Shown: positions 27,923 through 35,990 of the stretch, piece after piece
How the letters are laid out: the number at the start of each line of letters is the position of its first letter
Numbering within the stretch: the first letter of the stretch is position 1
NCBI GenBank assembly: GCA_007096045.1
Contig: SFAU01000095.1
Coordinates: 1-36,420 of the forward strand
Direction: 5' to 3'
From: Microcystis novacekii Mn_MB_F_20050700_S1
GTDB taxonomy: Bacteria; Cyanobacteriota; Cyanobacteriia; Cyanobacteriales; Microcystaceae
DNA length: 36,420 nucleotides
Program-made: the position numbers and the translations under genes
Notes under the pieces: model-generated
Told to the model about the DNA's origin: nothing
The model's database searches: none
The model's input: only the letters and a program-made list of their open reading frames with translations

Positions 27923-27955
27923 ATCAGTAATCAGTAATCAGTAATCAGTGATCAG
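27923..27955. repeat. Tandem heptamer repeat (STRR type)
   Basis: Four adjacent copies of atcagta (last one atcagtg) plus a partial fifth. Short tandem heptamers of this kind are frequent in cyanobacterial intergenic DNA. It lies between the divergent gnd and metallo-beta-lactamase genes. Confidence 0.85.
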
Positions 27956-28070
27956 ATTTGGGTTTTCAGTGAGAAGCATTAAGTGAGGAGTGTTACAGCG
28001 TTTCTCCTCAAGATGCAGAAAAATTAATGCTAATGTTAAATTAAATTAAGAAAATCCTCATTCTTCTTAT

Positions 28071-28853
28071 ATGCAGTTAACTTGGCTTGATAGTAATTCT
28101 TGGTTAATCGAAATCGGGGGAAAACGCCTGCTTCTCGATCCTTGGTTGGTAGGTTCCCTGACTTTTGGTAATTTAACTTGGCTATTTGAGGGCAAAAAAA
28201 CCTCTAATCATGCCATTCCCGAACATATCGATCTGATTCTTCTCTCCCAAGGTTTGGAAGATCACGCTCATCCTCCTACTTTACAGGTACTCGATCGCCA
28301 AATTCCCGTGGTAGCTTCTCCTAATGCCGAAAAAGTCGTTAAATCCCTTAATTATACCCATCCCATCCCTTTAACCCACGGTGCTAGTTATATCTTTGAC
28401 AATGCGATCAAAATTACTGCCGTCCCCGGTTCTCCAGTAGGGCCGACTCTGGTGGAAAATGGTTATATTATCAAGGAATTAGCGACCAATCAAACCATCT
28501 ATTACGAACCCCACGGATATCACTCTCCTAGCCTCGATAACTACGGTAAAATCGATGTAATTATCACTCCTTTGATTGACTTAAAAATACCTTTCCTCGG
28601 ACCGGTAATCAAAGGACAAGAAAGCGCCTTAGCAGTCTGTCAACGCTTGCAACCCCAATATATTATTTCTACGGCTGCCGGTGGTGATATTGAGTTTAAA
28701 GGTTTATTAATGGCGGTGTTAAGTGCTGGGGGTACTCCCGAATCTTTTCAAGAATTATTAACATCCCATGCTTTGCCGACAAAAGTAATTGATCCTCGTC
28801 CTTGGCATCCTTTTACAGTGGAATTAGGCGAGTGCGTTCCGGGGTTGAGCTAA
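28071..28853 (+). CDS. Metallo-beta-lactamase-fold protein (UlaG-like) with altered metal motif
   Basis: A 260-residue cytosolic protein with the opening of UlaG-like hydrolases (LTWLDSNSWLIEIGGKRLLLD, then PWLVG). The canonical metal motif T-H-x-H-x-D-H is here S-Q-G-L-E-D-H (LLSQGLEDHAHPPTL, near residue 60), so the first two zinc-binding histidines are replaced by Gln and Leu while Asp-His remain. Later metal-site positions are suggested by VPGSPVGP and YEPHGYHSP. SQGL(D/E)DH, as I recall, also occurs in plant and cyanobacterial relatives, so it is probably a family trait, not damage. The protein may use one metal or none. It is monocistronic with no informative neighbour, and the substrate is unknown. 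Confidence 0.8.
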   Translation: MQLTWLDSNSWLIEIGGKRLLLDPWLVGSLTFGNLTWLFEGKKTSNHAIPEHIDLILLSQGLEDHAHPPTLQVLDRQIPVVASPNAEKVVKSLNYTHPIPLTHGASYIFDNAIKITAVPGSPVGPTLVENGYIIKELATNQTIYYEPHGYHSPSLDNYGKIDVIITPLIDLKIPFLGPVIKGQESALAVCQRLQPQYIISTAAGGDIEFKGLLMAVLSAGGTPESFQELLTSHALPTKVIDPRPWHPFTVELGECVPGLS

Positions 28854-28863
28854 TCTGAGTTAA

Positions 28864-28898
28864 GGGAAGAATAGAAAAAAAACTGACTATTTCTTCCC
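28864..28898 (+). terminator. Hairpin after the metallo-beta-lactamase-fold gene
   Basis: GGGAAGAATAG and CTATTTCTTCCC pair with one bulged base over a 12-base A-rich loop, 10 bases past the stop. Only a weak T-stretch follows, so termination activity is uncertain. Confidence 0.4.
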
Positions 28899-29012
28899 GA
28901 TCTTTATCTAAAACAGTAGAATTTTTTAATTGTTTGAAAAGACTGGCTCTCTTAAATATTGGATGTAAAATGGGGAGATGCCAATTGTACTATAAATAAA
29001 AATACTTATGGC

Positions 29013-29120
29013 TTATTGAATAACTGGGGTGATAGCTTGTAAAACTTCCACTTTACAAAGTCCGAAATCTTTGAGATTTTTAGTACAGAAAATTATATAA
29101 TTAAAAGTGGCTCTTCTCTG
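29013..29120 (-). pseudogene. C-terminal remnant of a PIN-domain (VapC-like) toxin
   Basis: A 35-codon open frame without a start reads FNYIIFCTKNLKDFGLCKVE followed by VLQAITPVIQ and a stop. The pattern of a hydrophobic strand, then T-(K/R)-N-x-K-D-F and a final strand V-x-V-L is typical of the C-terminus of PIN-domain nucleases of type II toxin-antitoxin pairs. The rest of the toxin and any antitoxin are gone. The remnant stops abruptly at the methyltransferase start, which suggests the methyltransferase segment replaced the toxin's 5' part. Confidence 0.5.
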
Positions 29121-29131
29121 CTAAATTGTCT

Positions 29132-30085
29132 ATGAATCAGTTGCCCTTATTTTCTCAGTCAAAATCAGTGCGGGACTTTTATCAACCTGATGCCGAAATA
29201 ATTCTTTATCAAGGAGATAGCAATAATTTTATCAAGACTATACCAGATAATTCTGTGAGCTTGATTATTACTTCTCCTCCCTACAATTTAGGAAAAGACT
29301 ACGAAAAAAAAATCTCTTTGGATACCTATCTGGAAACCCAAACCAAAATTCTGCGAGAATTCTCTAGAATCTTGCAAGATAATGGCAGTATTTGCTGGCA
29401 GGTGGGAAATTTCGTTCAAGAGGGTGAAGTTTATCCTTTAGATATTTTTTATTATCAGCTATTTAAACAAATGGGTTTCTTTTTAAGAAATAGAATTGTC
29501 TGGCATTTTGGTCATGGATTACATACTTCTAAAAGATTTTCTGGCAGATATGAAACTATTTTATGGTTGACAAAAACCGATAAATATACCTTTAATCTTG
29601 ATCCAGTGAGAATTCCCGCTAAATACCCCGGTAAGCGTCATTTTAAAGGTAAAAATATCGGTAAACCCTCTGGTCATCCTTTAGGGAAAAATCCCAGCGA
29701 TGTTTGGGAGTTTTTAGCACAAGAATGGGATGAGTTACTGTGGGATATTCCTAACGTTAAATCTAATCATCCAGAGAAAACTATCCATCCTTGTCAATAT
29801 CCAATCGAATTAGTAGAAAGATGTATTTTAGCCTTGACAAATGAGGGGGATTGGGTTTTTGATCCCTTTGCTGGGGTGGGAACTTCTCTGATTGCTAGTA
29901 TTATGCACAATCGTCGAGGGATGGGAAGTGAAAAAGAAGCAGAATATGTGAAAATTGCCAGGGAAAGAATCGCCGCTTATTTTCAAGGTAATCTCAAAAT
30001 TCGTCCTTTAGGAAAACCTATTCATCAACCTACTGGTAAGGAAAAAGTCGCTCAAATTCCCGAAGAATGGCACAATAATATATAG
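29132..30085 (+). CDS. Site-specific DNA methyltransferase, beta class (N4-C or N6-A), orphan
   Basis: The 317-residue enzyme transfers a methyl group from S-adenosylmethionine to a DNA base. The catalytic motif IV, TSPPYN (within SVSLIITSPPYNLGKDYE, near residue 45), precedes the AdoMet motif DPFAGVGTS (near 250), which is the beta-class order. The TSPPY form is typical of N4-cytosine enzymes but is also used by some N6-adenine ones. The start is placed at the ATG at 29132; an in-frame TTG six bases earlier is also possible, and neither has a clear ribosome site. No restriction endonuclease lies beside it, so it is probably solitary. The upstream flank is a toxin remnant and the downstream flank a MITE-like element, which fits acquisition by transfer. 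Confidence 0.9.
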   Translation: MNQLPLFSQSKSVRDFYQPDAEIILYQGDSNNFIKTIPDNSVSLIITSPPYNLGKDYEKKISLDTYLETQTKILREFSRILQDNGSICWQVGNFVQEGEVYPLDIFYYQLFKQMGFFLRNRIVWHFGHGLHTSKRFSGRYETILWLTKTDKYTFNLDPVRIPAKYPGKRHFKGKNIGKPSGHPLGKNPSDVWEFLAQEWDELLWDIPNVKSNHPEKTIHPCQYPIELVERCILALTNEGDWVFDPFAGVGTSLIASIMHNRRGMGSEKEAEYVKIARERIAAYFQGNLKIRPLGKPIHQPTGKEKVAQIPEEWHNNI

Positions 30086-30111
30086 GAAGTAACACTAAAT
30101 CTCCACCCCAG

Positions 30112-30137
30112 GTAGATGGATTCATGAATCCACCTAC
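30112..30137. repeat. Near-perfect 26-bp palindrome centred on ATTCATGAAT
   Basis: The arms read outward from GGATTCATGAATCC to GTAG and CTAC with one mismatch pair. It is the same family as the perfect palindrome at 34038-34065 and sits just left of the first MITE-like copy. Confidence 0.8.
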
Positions 30138-30146
30138 TATGAGTTG

Positions 30147-30264
30147 ATGCTAAATCTGGTTATTAAAAACTGATTATTTATTCCCCCTGTTGCCTTTTGC
30201 ATGAGTAGAAAACGGGTTTCTCCGAGAAACCCGTTTTCTGTGCGTTACTCAACGGATTTAGTAT
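30147..30264. mobile_element. MITE-like element, copy 1
   Basis: Terminal inverted repeats ATGCTAAATCTGGTT (30147-30161) and AACGGATTTAGTAT (30251-30264) bound 118 bases without coding capacity. The first 40 bases match copy 2 at 34214-34305 almost exactly (ggttattaaaaactgatt). Inside it, 30207-30239 forms a perfect 15-bp hairpin with loop ccg, arm agaaaacgggtttct, that copy 2 lacks. It lies between the convergent methyltransferase and glycosyltransferase genes, where the hairpin may also stop transcription. Confidence 0.75.
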
Positions 30265-30305
30265 AACCCATCCTACAATGATTGATAAGTTTTTTGTCAC
30301 CATTT

Positions 30306-31376
30306 TTAGAGAAAACTTTGCAGAATTGTGGCGGTTTCTTGTCCAGTTTTTTCCCAACTAAAAAGCTCGGCGCGTTGGAGACTCAAGGATTTTAAATTTA
30401 AGCGCAATTGGTTATTTTTAGCGATTTGCTGCATTGCCTCTCTCATCTCATCAATGCTATAGGGATTAATTAAAATTGCCGCATCTCCCGTGACTTCCGG
30501 GAGAGAGGAAAGATTAGAAGTAATCACAGGAGTTCCACAGGCGATCGCTTCTAGTACAGGTAATCCGAAACCTTCCCAAAGGGAGGGATAAACTAAAGCA
30601 GTTGCTTGGTTTAAAAGTTGCGGCAATTCTCCATAGGAAACATAGTTTAAAAATTGCACTCGTTGAGAGATTGATAATGCTTCTACCTGTTGCTGTAAAG
30701 CAGGGGTAAAACGGGGGTCAAATTGACCGACGATTAATAATTGATATTCGGAGTCGATTTGGGAAAAAGCAGTAATTAAACGACCGAGATTTTTATGAGG
30801 ATCATAACGACCAAGATAGAGAAAATAGGGACGAGTCGCCAGATTTAGAGGACGAAAATTATGAGAATCATATCCAGAAAGAATCACGGTTATTTTGTCA
30901 AGAGGGATGTTAAAAAACTTATTAATATCCGAGGCAGTTGCTTGGGAAACAGCGATAATATGTGTGGCTTTTTTCAGGACTTGGGGTAAATAGTATTTAT
31001 TATAAAAAGTTAGGGGAGAAAATTTCGGGAATCGCAGGGGAATTAAATCATGAACTGTGACAATATAGCGGCAATTTCCATAAATAGGTGCTTCGGGAAT
31101 GGGGGTAAATAGCAGGGAAGACTTTAATCGTTGATAGGTTTGATCGAGTTGGGTTTCTGTCCAAATTAAGCGCCTAATATTGCCTTTGGTTCCCTGTTCT
31201 TGGGTGAGGTTTGCCGACACAGGATAGGTGTTAAAATCTGGGTAACTATTAGAAGTGATTAGGGTAGGATTTAAGTTAGTTAATTGGGGAATGAGATTTT
31301 TAGTATAGGTAGTCAATCCAGTATATTTAGTACCAAGAAAAGCGAGATTGATTAATAATTGATGATTTCTATTCAT
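30306..31376 (-). CDS. Glycosyltransferase family 4 (GT-B fold), second gene of a pair
   Basis: A 356-residue GT-B glycosyltransferase transferring a sugar from an NDP-sugar, probably in exopolysaccharide or cell-surface glycan synthesis. The N-terminal half carries the acceptor-side motif [14 protein letters not shown] (near 105). The C-terminal half has the donor-site strand [18 protein letters not shown] and the E-x7-E motif [17 protein letters not shown] (near 265), ending with GDAAILINP. No membrane anchor is seen. It begins 16 bases after the upstream glycosyltransferase stop, so they form a two-gene operon. The two proteins share fold and C-terminal motifs but differ in the acceptor half, suggesting successive sugar additions. 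The sugar specificity is unknown. Confidence 0.9.
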   Translation of the reverse strand: MNRNHQLLINLAFLGTKYTGLTTYTKNLIPQLTNLNPTLITSNSYPDFNTYPVSANLTQEQGTKGNIRRLIWTETQLDQTYQRLKSSLLFTPIPEAPIYGNCRYIVTVHDLIPLRFPKFSPLTFYNKYYLPQVLKKATHIIAVSQATASDINKFFNIPLDKITVILSGYDSHNFRPLNLATRPYFLYLGRYDPHKNLGRLITAFSQIDSEYQLLIVGQFDPRFTPALQQQVEALSISQRVQFLNYVSYGELPQLLNQATALVYPSLWEGFGLPVLEAIACGTPVITSNLSSLPEVTGDAAILINPYSIDEMREAMQQIAKNNQLRLNLKSLSLQRAELFSWEKTGQETATILQSFL

Positions 31377-31392
31377 AGATATTAGCTAGTTA

Positions 31393-32523
31393 TTATAAAA
31401 GAGAACGATAAGCTTTTATAGTAGCTTGTGCGGTTTTTTGCCAAGAGAATTTTACTGCTTGTTTTTTTCCTTTAGTGATTAACTCTTGACGGAGAGAGGT
31501 ATCACTAATAACTTGATAGATTGCCGCAGCAATTTCTAGGGGATTATCGGGATTAATTAATATTGCTGAGTCTCCGGTGACTTCGGGTAAGGATGCAGTA
31601 TTAGCAGTTACCACCGGACAACCTAAAGTCATTGCTTCTAAAACTGGTAATCCAAAACCTTCGTAAAAAGAAGGATAGACAAAAACATCGGCTTTTTGAT
31701 AATAATCCGCAACTAAGTCATCAGCAAGATAATCAAGATGTTGGATACTATCTCGAAAAGGAGACTGAGATATTTTATCAAAAATTGGTTGATACTTCCA
31801 TCCTTTTTTGCCAATCAGAATCAGATTATGGTCTAATTTATACCTGTCCTTGAGATAATTAAAAGCGGTGATAAGATTAATAATATTTTTTCTTGGTTCT
31901 AGGGTACTAACAAAGAGTAAATAGGGTTTAGTGATAGTTAGAGATGAGGGATTATTGGGAAGAGAAGAATAACGACTTGCGAGGGGAGTAACAAAAATTT
32001 TCTCTGGGGTTACATCTAAATATTCGATAATATCTCGTTTGGTACTTGCGGAGTTAGCAATAACTAAATCTGTCCATTGTAGAGATTGTTTAATGCGTTG
32101 GGTGTAGGTTTTGACAATCCCCGTGACAAACTCAGGATATTTAATAAAAGTAACATCATGAATAGTCATAACTTTACGACTCTGACCACAAGGATACACC
32201 ACATGATCCAATCCGTGGAGAATATCGGGAGAATCAAGAAAGTTTTCTAGATAGGGAATTAGAGGATTAGGAAATCGGGTTAAGATATTGCTAAGACTGA
32301 CGGGAATTGGTAAACATTTAACCTCTGGATAGGATTGCAGTTTTTCGGGGATAGAAAAATTACCCCGCAGCCAATTTTTTACCGATGGTTGAAAACAGAG
32401 GGACAGGGAAAAGTTTTCTTGGTTTTGTAATTTGGCTAATTCGGCAATCAGGTGATAAGCATATAATCCAATTCCACTAGGATTTTGTCTTATCGGTGTA
32501 CCATCAACTAAAATTTTGAGCAT
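31393..32523 (-). CDS. Glycosyltransferase family 4 (GT-B fold), first gene of a pair
   Basis: A 376-residue GT-B glycosyltransferase. Its opening VDGTPIRQNPSGIGLYAYHL has the glycine-rich acceptor loop of this family. KVMTIHDVTFIKYPEF lies near 120 and PYLLFVSTLEPRKNIINLI near 200. The E-x7-E motif is in [18 protein letters not shown] (near 285), followed by [15 protein letters not shown]. The ATG at 32523 is the first good start, and the 419-base region upstream probably holds its promoter. Its role is probably surface polysaccharide assembly with the next gene. The operon is flanked by two copies of a MITE-like element (30147 and 34214), so it may have moved as a unit with the WD40 gene. 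Confidence 0.9.
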   Translation of the reverse strand: MLKILVDGTPIRQNPSGIGLYAYHLIAELAKLQNQENFSLSLCFQPSVKNWLRGNFSIPEKLQSYPEVKCLPIPVSLSNILTRFPNPLIPYLENFLDSPDILHGLDHVVYPCGQSRKVMTIHDVTFIKYPEFVTGIVKTYTQRIKQSLQWTDLVIANSASTKRDIIEYLDVTPEKIFVTPLASRYSSLPNNPSSLTITKPYLLFVSTLEPRKNIINLITAFNYLKDRYKLDHNLILIGKKGWKYQPIFDKISQSPFRDSIQHLDYLADDLVADYYQKADVFVYPSFYEGFGLPVLEAMTLGCPVVTANTASLPEVTGDSAILINPDNPLEIAAAIYQVISDTSLRQELITKGKKQAVKFSWQKTAQATIKAYRSLL

Positions 32524-32942
32524 TTGCGGTTAGATGAGATTGACGGGATAGATATTTTTAAAATTACACATTCAATTGTCAATTTTGCTCGGTTAGGACA
32601 AGATTAAAATTGGCAATAAACTCCACCCTAATAGTTAATCTTACCCTATAGCGTCCCTAAATAGCAGCCTTTTTGGGCTAGGTTCTGGCGAATACTTAAT
32701 TTATCGGGCAATTTTTTCGATTATTGTCCCCTCACCCACCCTATTACTATGATTGTCAACGGGTACTTATTAAGCTATGAATCTCCTTGACGAAAAACAT
32801 GATAATTAGTTATAATTACGGAAGAATAGCTTCCCCGTACTTGTGCTGATCGGAAAAAGTTATCTCAGGGATGAAGTAGTCCCCCAGAGAAAAACTAATA
32901 TCTGGTAATGCCGAAAAATCTTGATTAACTAATATTTTCACT
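32524..32942. other. Divergent intergenic region between glycosyltransferase and WD40 genes
   Basis: 419 bases without an open frame of note. It carries the WD40 promoter near its right end. A short AGCC-t5-GGGCT hairpin-like stretch lies around 32666-32681. No RNA gene was recognised. Confidence 0.45.
32787..32816 (+). promoter_or_regulatory. Sigma70-type promoter of the WD40 gene
   Basis: TTGACG (32787-32792), an 18-base spacer, then a consensus TATAAT (32811-32816). Transcription would start near 32823, leaving a long leader of about 120 bases before the ATG at 32943. Confidence 0.7.
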
Positions 32943-33881
32943 ATGTTTAATCCCTTAGTATCTTTTAAATCCTTAGAAGGCCATGAAGGTGAGGTTAAAT
33001 GTCTAACTTTTTCCCAAGATGGTAAACTTTTGGCTAGTGGAGATAACGAGTTAACTGTTATTGTTTGGGATTGGCAAAAAAATCAAAAATTTATTTTACA
33101 AGGACATGAAAAAGCCGGTTGGTGGGATAAGGGAGTTAACTCTGTTGCTTTTAGTCCCTGTCAAGGATTTTTAGTTAGTGGAGGAGATGATCAAACTGCA
33201 AGAATTTGGTCACTGGAAACTAAAAAATTAATCTCTACCTTAACGGGACACCAAGATAAAGTTACAGCAGTAGCTGTTCATCCCGATGGGGAAATTATTG
33301 CTAGTGGTAGTGAAGATAAAACGGTGAAAATATGGTCAGTAAAAACTGGAGACATTCTTGCCACATTACAAGGTCATAGCGATAAAGTCCTAACAGTTAA
33401 ATTTAGTCAAAATGGTCAACTTTTAGCCAGTGGTGGCGGTGAAAATGACAAAACGGTAATTATTTGGAATCTGGGAGAAAAAAGCAGTATTACCCTGAAA
33501 GGTCATTCCGATTGGTTTGGAGGTATTTTATCGGTAGATTTCGGCAGTAATAACAAATTTTTAGCCAGTGGCAGCAAAGACAAAACTATTAAAATCTGGG
33601 ATATTAAAAGAGGTACAGAGGTAAAAACTCTCAGCGAACATAGTGTTCATATAAATTCAATTAGTGTTAGTCCTAATAATCAACTATTAGCCAGTGGTAG
33701 TGATGATAAAAGCTTAAAATTATGGGATTTAAAAGCAGGAAAAGCCATTATTTCTATTCCCCATCCCCAGAAAATCTATTCGGTTTGCTTTAGTCCCGAT
33801 GGTAATTATATCGTCACGGCCTGCCAAGACAAAATCGTTAGAGTTTATGCCACTTCCGAACTACAATCTTTAGCAAGTTGA
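32943..33881 (+). CDS. Seven-blade WD40 repeat protein
   Basis: All 312 residues are taken up by seven WD40 repeats, enough for one closed beta-propeller. GH dipeptides and WD-type ends mark the blades: LEGHEGEV..VWD, LQGHEKA..IWS, LTGHQDKV..IWS, LQGHSDKV..IWN, LKGHSDW..IWD, LSEHSVHI..LWD and PHPQKIYSV..VYA. No enzymatic domain, signal peptide or membrane segment is attached; many cyanobacterial WD40 proteins carry a kinase or NB-ARC ATPase, which this one lacks. It is therefore likely to be a binding scaffold. Blades 2, 4 and 5 have insertions in the first loop (WWDKG, ENDK, WFGG) that could form the partner surface. No partner is evident among the neighbours. Confidence 0.92.
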   Translation: MFNPLVSFKSLEGHEGEVKCLTFSQDGKLLASGDNELTVIVWDWQKNQKFILQGHEKAGWWDKGVNSVAFSPCQGFLVSGGDDQTARIWSLETKKLISTLTGHQDKVTAVAVHPDGEIIASGSEDKTVKIWSVKTGDILATLQGHSDKVLTVKFSQNGQLLASGGGENDKTVIIWNLGEKSSITLKGHSDWFGGILSVDFGSNNKFLASGSKDKTIKIWDIKRGTEVKTLSEHSVHINSISVSPNNQLLASGSDDKSLKLWDLKAGKAIISIPHPQKIYSVCFSPDGNYIVTACQDKIVRVYATSELQSLAS

Positions 33882-33984
33882 GCAATCTTTGAGCAGGTGC
33901 ATCTCATTTTTGTAAATCTACTAACTTGGGATTTTTAAAGGGAAACTATCTGCCAAAATTGATCGTTACTTGCGATTTTATTAC

Positions 33985-34031
33985 TCAATCCAAGCTTTTG
34001 GGGGGTAGAACCCCCCAAAAGCTTGGATTGA
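33985..34031. repeat. Perfect hairpin with 22-bp stem and 3-base loop
   Basis: The arms at 33985-34006 and 34010-34031 are exact reverse complements (start TCAATCCAAGC, G6 run before the loop AGA). It lies 104 bases past the WD40 stop and could end transcription from either side, although T-runs are absent. Confidence 0.9.
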
Positions 34032-34037
34032 TTCATC

Positions 34038-34065
34038 GTAGGGTTGATTCATGAATCAACCCTAC
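34038..34065. repeat. Perfect 28-bp palindrome
   Basis: An exact self-complementary sequence without a loop, centred on TTCATGAA with ends GTAGGGTTG and CAACCCTAC. It is the same family as the imperfect copy at 30112-30137. Confidence 0.9.
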
Positions 34066-34077
34066 CCAAACCCCCCG

Positions 34078-34101
34078 TTGGGGGCGTGGCGCCGCCCCCA
34101 A
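34078..34101. repeat. GC-rich hairpin
   Basis: TTGGGGGCG (34078-34086) pairs with CGCCCCCAA (34093-34101) across a TGGCGC loop. It lies in a GC-rich patch that contrasts with the AT-rich surroundings. It is the third palindrome in a 117-base stretch. Confidence 0.85.
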
Positions 34102-34213
34102 ACCCCGGAGCGCATGAGCTTTTCGGTGGGATGCTTACACGCAGCTGCTGATATATTTGTAATAATTTAAGAGTCACTAATAATTGCTGATTGTCGATAT
34201 TTCTGCAAATGTG

Positions 34214-34305
34214 ATACTAAATCCGGTTATTAAAAACTGATTATTTATTCCCCTTTGCATGAGTGCCTCTCCTCATAACTAGCCTGTACTCAACCGATTT
34301 AGTAT
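34214..34305. mobile_element. MITE-like element, copy 2
   Basis: Terminal inverted repeats ATACTAAATCCGGTT (34214-34228) and AACCGATTTAGTAT (34292-34305) bound 92 bases. It has the same orientation as copy 1 and near-identical left 40 bases. The middle differs and lacks the 15-bp hairpin. There is no coding capacity, so movement would need a transposase from elsewhere. Confidence 0.75.
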
Positions 34306-34314
34306 AATTATCCA

Positions 34315-35655
34315 CTAGAGACCGCTGCCGGTCTGTTCCTCTCGGAAGTAAAGCTGATATAATTGACAGCTAGGCTGGGCTAGATCGCCTTTTAACTGAA
34401 TTAAACCCATACTTTCCAGTTTATAGGCAGTAATCGGTTCTAATCGCACTCCCTTATCGTAAGAATTAACCACTTCCCCCATCGCTGTCAATAATTCCGG
34501 CTGTTTTTGCAGACTATCCCAGTGATGACGCAAGTGTGCCGCATAAATTCCCCCTTGGGTAGCAGCATTAGGGAGAATATTTTTTTCCCCGCGTACTCGC
34601 GCTTCCAGGGCCAAACGACTAAGATAGGGATGACCAGCGACTAGAGCGATTAAATCGCTAATAAAACGCTGATTATCCTCATTTTTAGGCAATCCGTGGC
34701 GACTAGCCAAGTTTTCCAGTTGTTCGAGACTAAAACCGGGTAATTTAATCGCGCGACCGACATTAAAGGGAGATTGATTAGCGTCCAATTGAATATAGAT
34801 TTCCGTGGAATTAGCAATCGCTAACCGCAAATTCTGCCAGATTTCCAAATTATTAGCTTCTTCGTGCCAACAGCGCAAAAGCGGCAAAAAATCCCTAGCG
34901 ATGTCGGGATACTCGAAAATTCTGTCTAAATTATCTAGGGCCAAAAAAAGAGGTCCGTTAATCTGTTCCAAAAGATAGGACTGAAAATAGGTTTGACAAC
35001 TGATTAAACTGCCAAATAGTTCCTCATCCCAATATTCATCTAATTGAGGCTTTAAACCCAATTCTCGGCTGACATTTGCCGAAAACCAGCGACAAAATCG
35101 GTCTAAACTGGCAAACATCGCCTTTTCTGCCACTTGACAATTAATATAAACTGTGCTGTGTCCCCAACTCTCTGCCTGAGCGAGCAGATGTTTAAGGAGA
35201 GAAGTTTTACCAGTTTTTTCGGGAGCTTTAATGCGAATGAGTGACCCCGGACGATTAATTTCTTGATAACAGTCGCTTTCGACGGGAGGGCGGCTAATAT
35301 AAGTATCTATAACTGATTTTTCTGCTACTATCGGGGTGGGGGAATTTTTCCATTCAGGATATTTGAGATCTTTGAACCATTCTCGGAGGATTTGGAACTT
35401 ACCCGGCCCTTTACTACCTAATTCGAGTTCGGGACAGCCATTATCTTTATCTACCGAGAAATAGCTATAGATTTTAGTCATCTGTTTTTTATAGGTTTCA
35501 TGGCTGGCGGCCTCGGCCATTTCCCAAATTTCCTCATCCGGTTTGCGCCAATTTTCGTAGGCAAAACGAACTAAAAAAATCTCCTTTAATTTGCCTTGAA
35601 CACCGTATTCTCTAGCTAGATGTTTAAGAAACTCGTCCCATCCCTGTGGTTTCAT
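34315..35655 (-). CDS. AAA-like ATPase with N-terminal vMAP-type domain
   Basis: The protein has 446 residues. The N-terminal ~80 (GWDEFLKHLAREYGVQGKL, FLVRFAYENWRKPDEEIWEM) resemble the small helical domain found at the start of vWA-MoxR-associated proteins in cyanobacteria. This is followed by an AAA-like P-loop ATPase domain. The P-loop is APEKTGKTS, with Gly149-Lys150-Thr151 and Ala in place of the first Gly. Walker B is LFLALDNLDRIFE near 225, and a sensor-like region IQLDANQSPF with a winged-helix-like end follows. Relatives combine the same ATPase with caspase, WD40 or TPR modules in signalling or conflict pathways; none is fused here. The WD40 gene is convergent, not co-transcribed. 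The role is probably signal-dependent ATPase or scaffold; the target is unknown. Confidence 0.75.
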   Translation of the reverse strand: MKPQGWDEFLKHLAREYGVQGKLKEIFLVRFAYENWRKPDEEIWEMAEAASHETYKKQMTKIYSYFSVDKDNGCPELELGSKGPGKFQILREWFKDLKYPEWKNSPTPIVAEKSVIDTYISRPPVESDCYQEINRPGSLIRIKAPEKTGKTSLLKHLLAQAESWGHSTVYINCQVAEKAMFASLDRFCRWFSANVSRELGLKPQLDEYWDEELFGSLISCQTYFQSYLLEQINGPLFLALDNLDRIFEYPDIARDFLPLLRCWHEEANNLEIWQNLRLAIANSTEIYIQLDANQSPFNVGRAIKLPGFSLEQLENLASRHGLPKNEDNQRFISDLIALVAGHPYLSRLALEARVRGEKNILPNAATQGGIYAAHLRHHWDSLQKQPELLTAMGEVVNSYDKGVRLEPITAYKLESMGLIQLKGDLAQPSCQLYQLYFREEQTGSGL

Positions 35656-35727
35656 TCGGTTCTACTTTATTCTACTTATATTCCCTTTTTTTCCATGTTA
35701 ACCCCTTTTTCCCTCTTGACAATGGGA

Positions 35728-35756
35728 CTGACATCCGAGAGGGAAGGCCCTATAGT
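35728..35756 (+). promoter_or_regulatory. Promoter of the small secreted peptide gene
   Basis: CTGACA (35728-35733), a 17-base spacer and TATAGT (35751-35756). The start would be near 35763, about 37 bases before the ATG at 35800, which has AGGGAG 7 bases upstream. Confidence 0.6.
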
Positions 35757-35799
35757 AAAAATAGGTCAATTACCTGATGGTGTCTAAGGGAGTAAAGCC

Positions 35800-35964
35800 A
35801 TGAAAATCTCGTTAACCTTGTTTGTTGTGGTCTCCTTGCTGTTAGGTTCAATTCCTCACACTTTAGCGGTTAATAGTCAAGATAACCATTTTGACCGTTC
35901 CTCTTCGCCGCTAATTTTACAAAACCGTGACTGTAAGGGTGATAAGGACGATAATTGCAATTAG
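35800..35964 (+). CDS. Small secreted peptide, 54 residues, unknown function
   Basis: The start is fixed by AGGGAG 7 bases upstream of the ATG. The N-terminus MKISLTLFVVVSLLLGSIPH is a clear Sec signal peptide (Lys, long hydrophobic core), with likely cleavage after TLA at residue 23. The mature part would be about 31 residues: NSQDNHFDRSSSPLILQNRD, then a charged end with two cysteines (DCKGDKDDNCN). The two Cys bracket an Asp/Lys-rich loop that could close by a disulfide or bind a metal. A promoter and a rho-independent terminator frame it as a single-gene unit. No family is recognised. It could be a periplasmic or exported signal or structural peptide. Confidence 0.65.
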   Translation: MKISLTLFVVVSLLLGSIPHTLAVNSQDNHFDRSSSPLILQNRDCKGDKDDNCN

Positions 35965-35990
35965 TCCTGATTATCTCGGTTAAGGCCATT

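Noticed and set aside
27923-27955. Tandem repeat as a CRISPR array
   Set aside because: Adjacent 7-base units without spacers and no cas genes in the window; it is a heptamer microsatellite.
30207-30239. Perfect 15-bp hairpin as a plain rho-independent terminator
   Set aside because: No T-run on either strand and it lies within the MITE-like element, so it is described as part of that element.
34214-34305. The inverted repeat before the ATPase stop as its terminator
   Set aside because: Its sequence repeats at 30147-30264 with matching terminal repeats, so a mobile-element origin explains it better.
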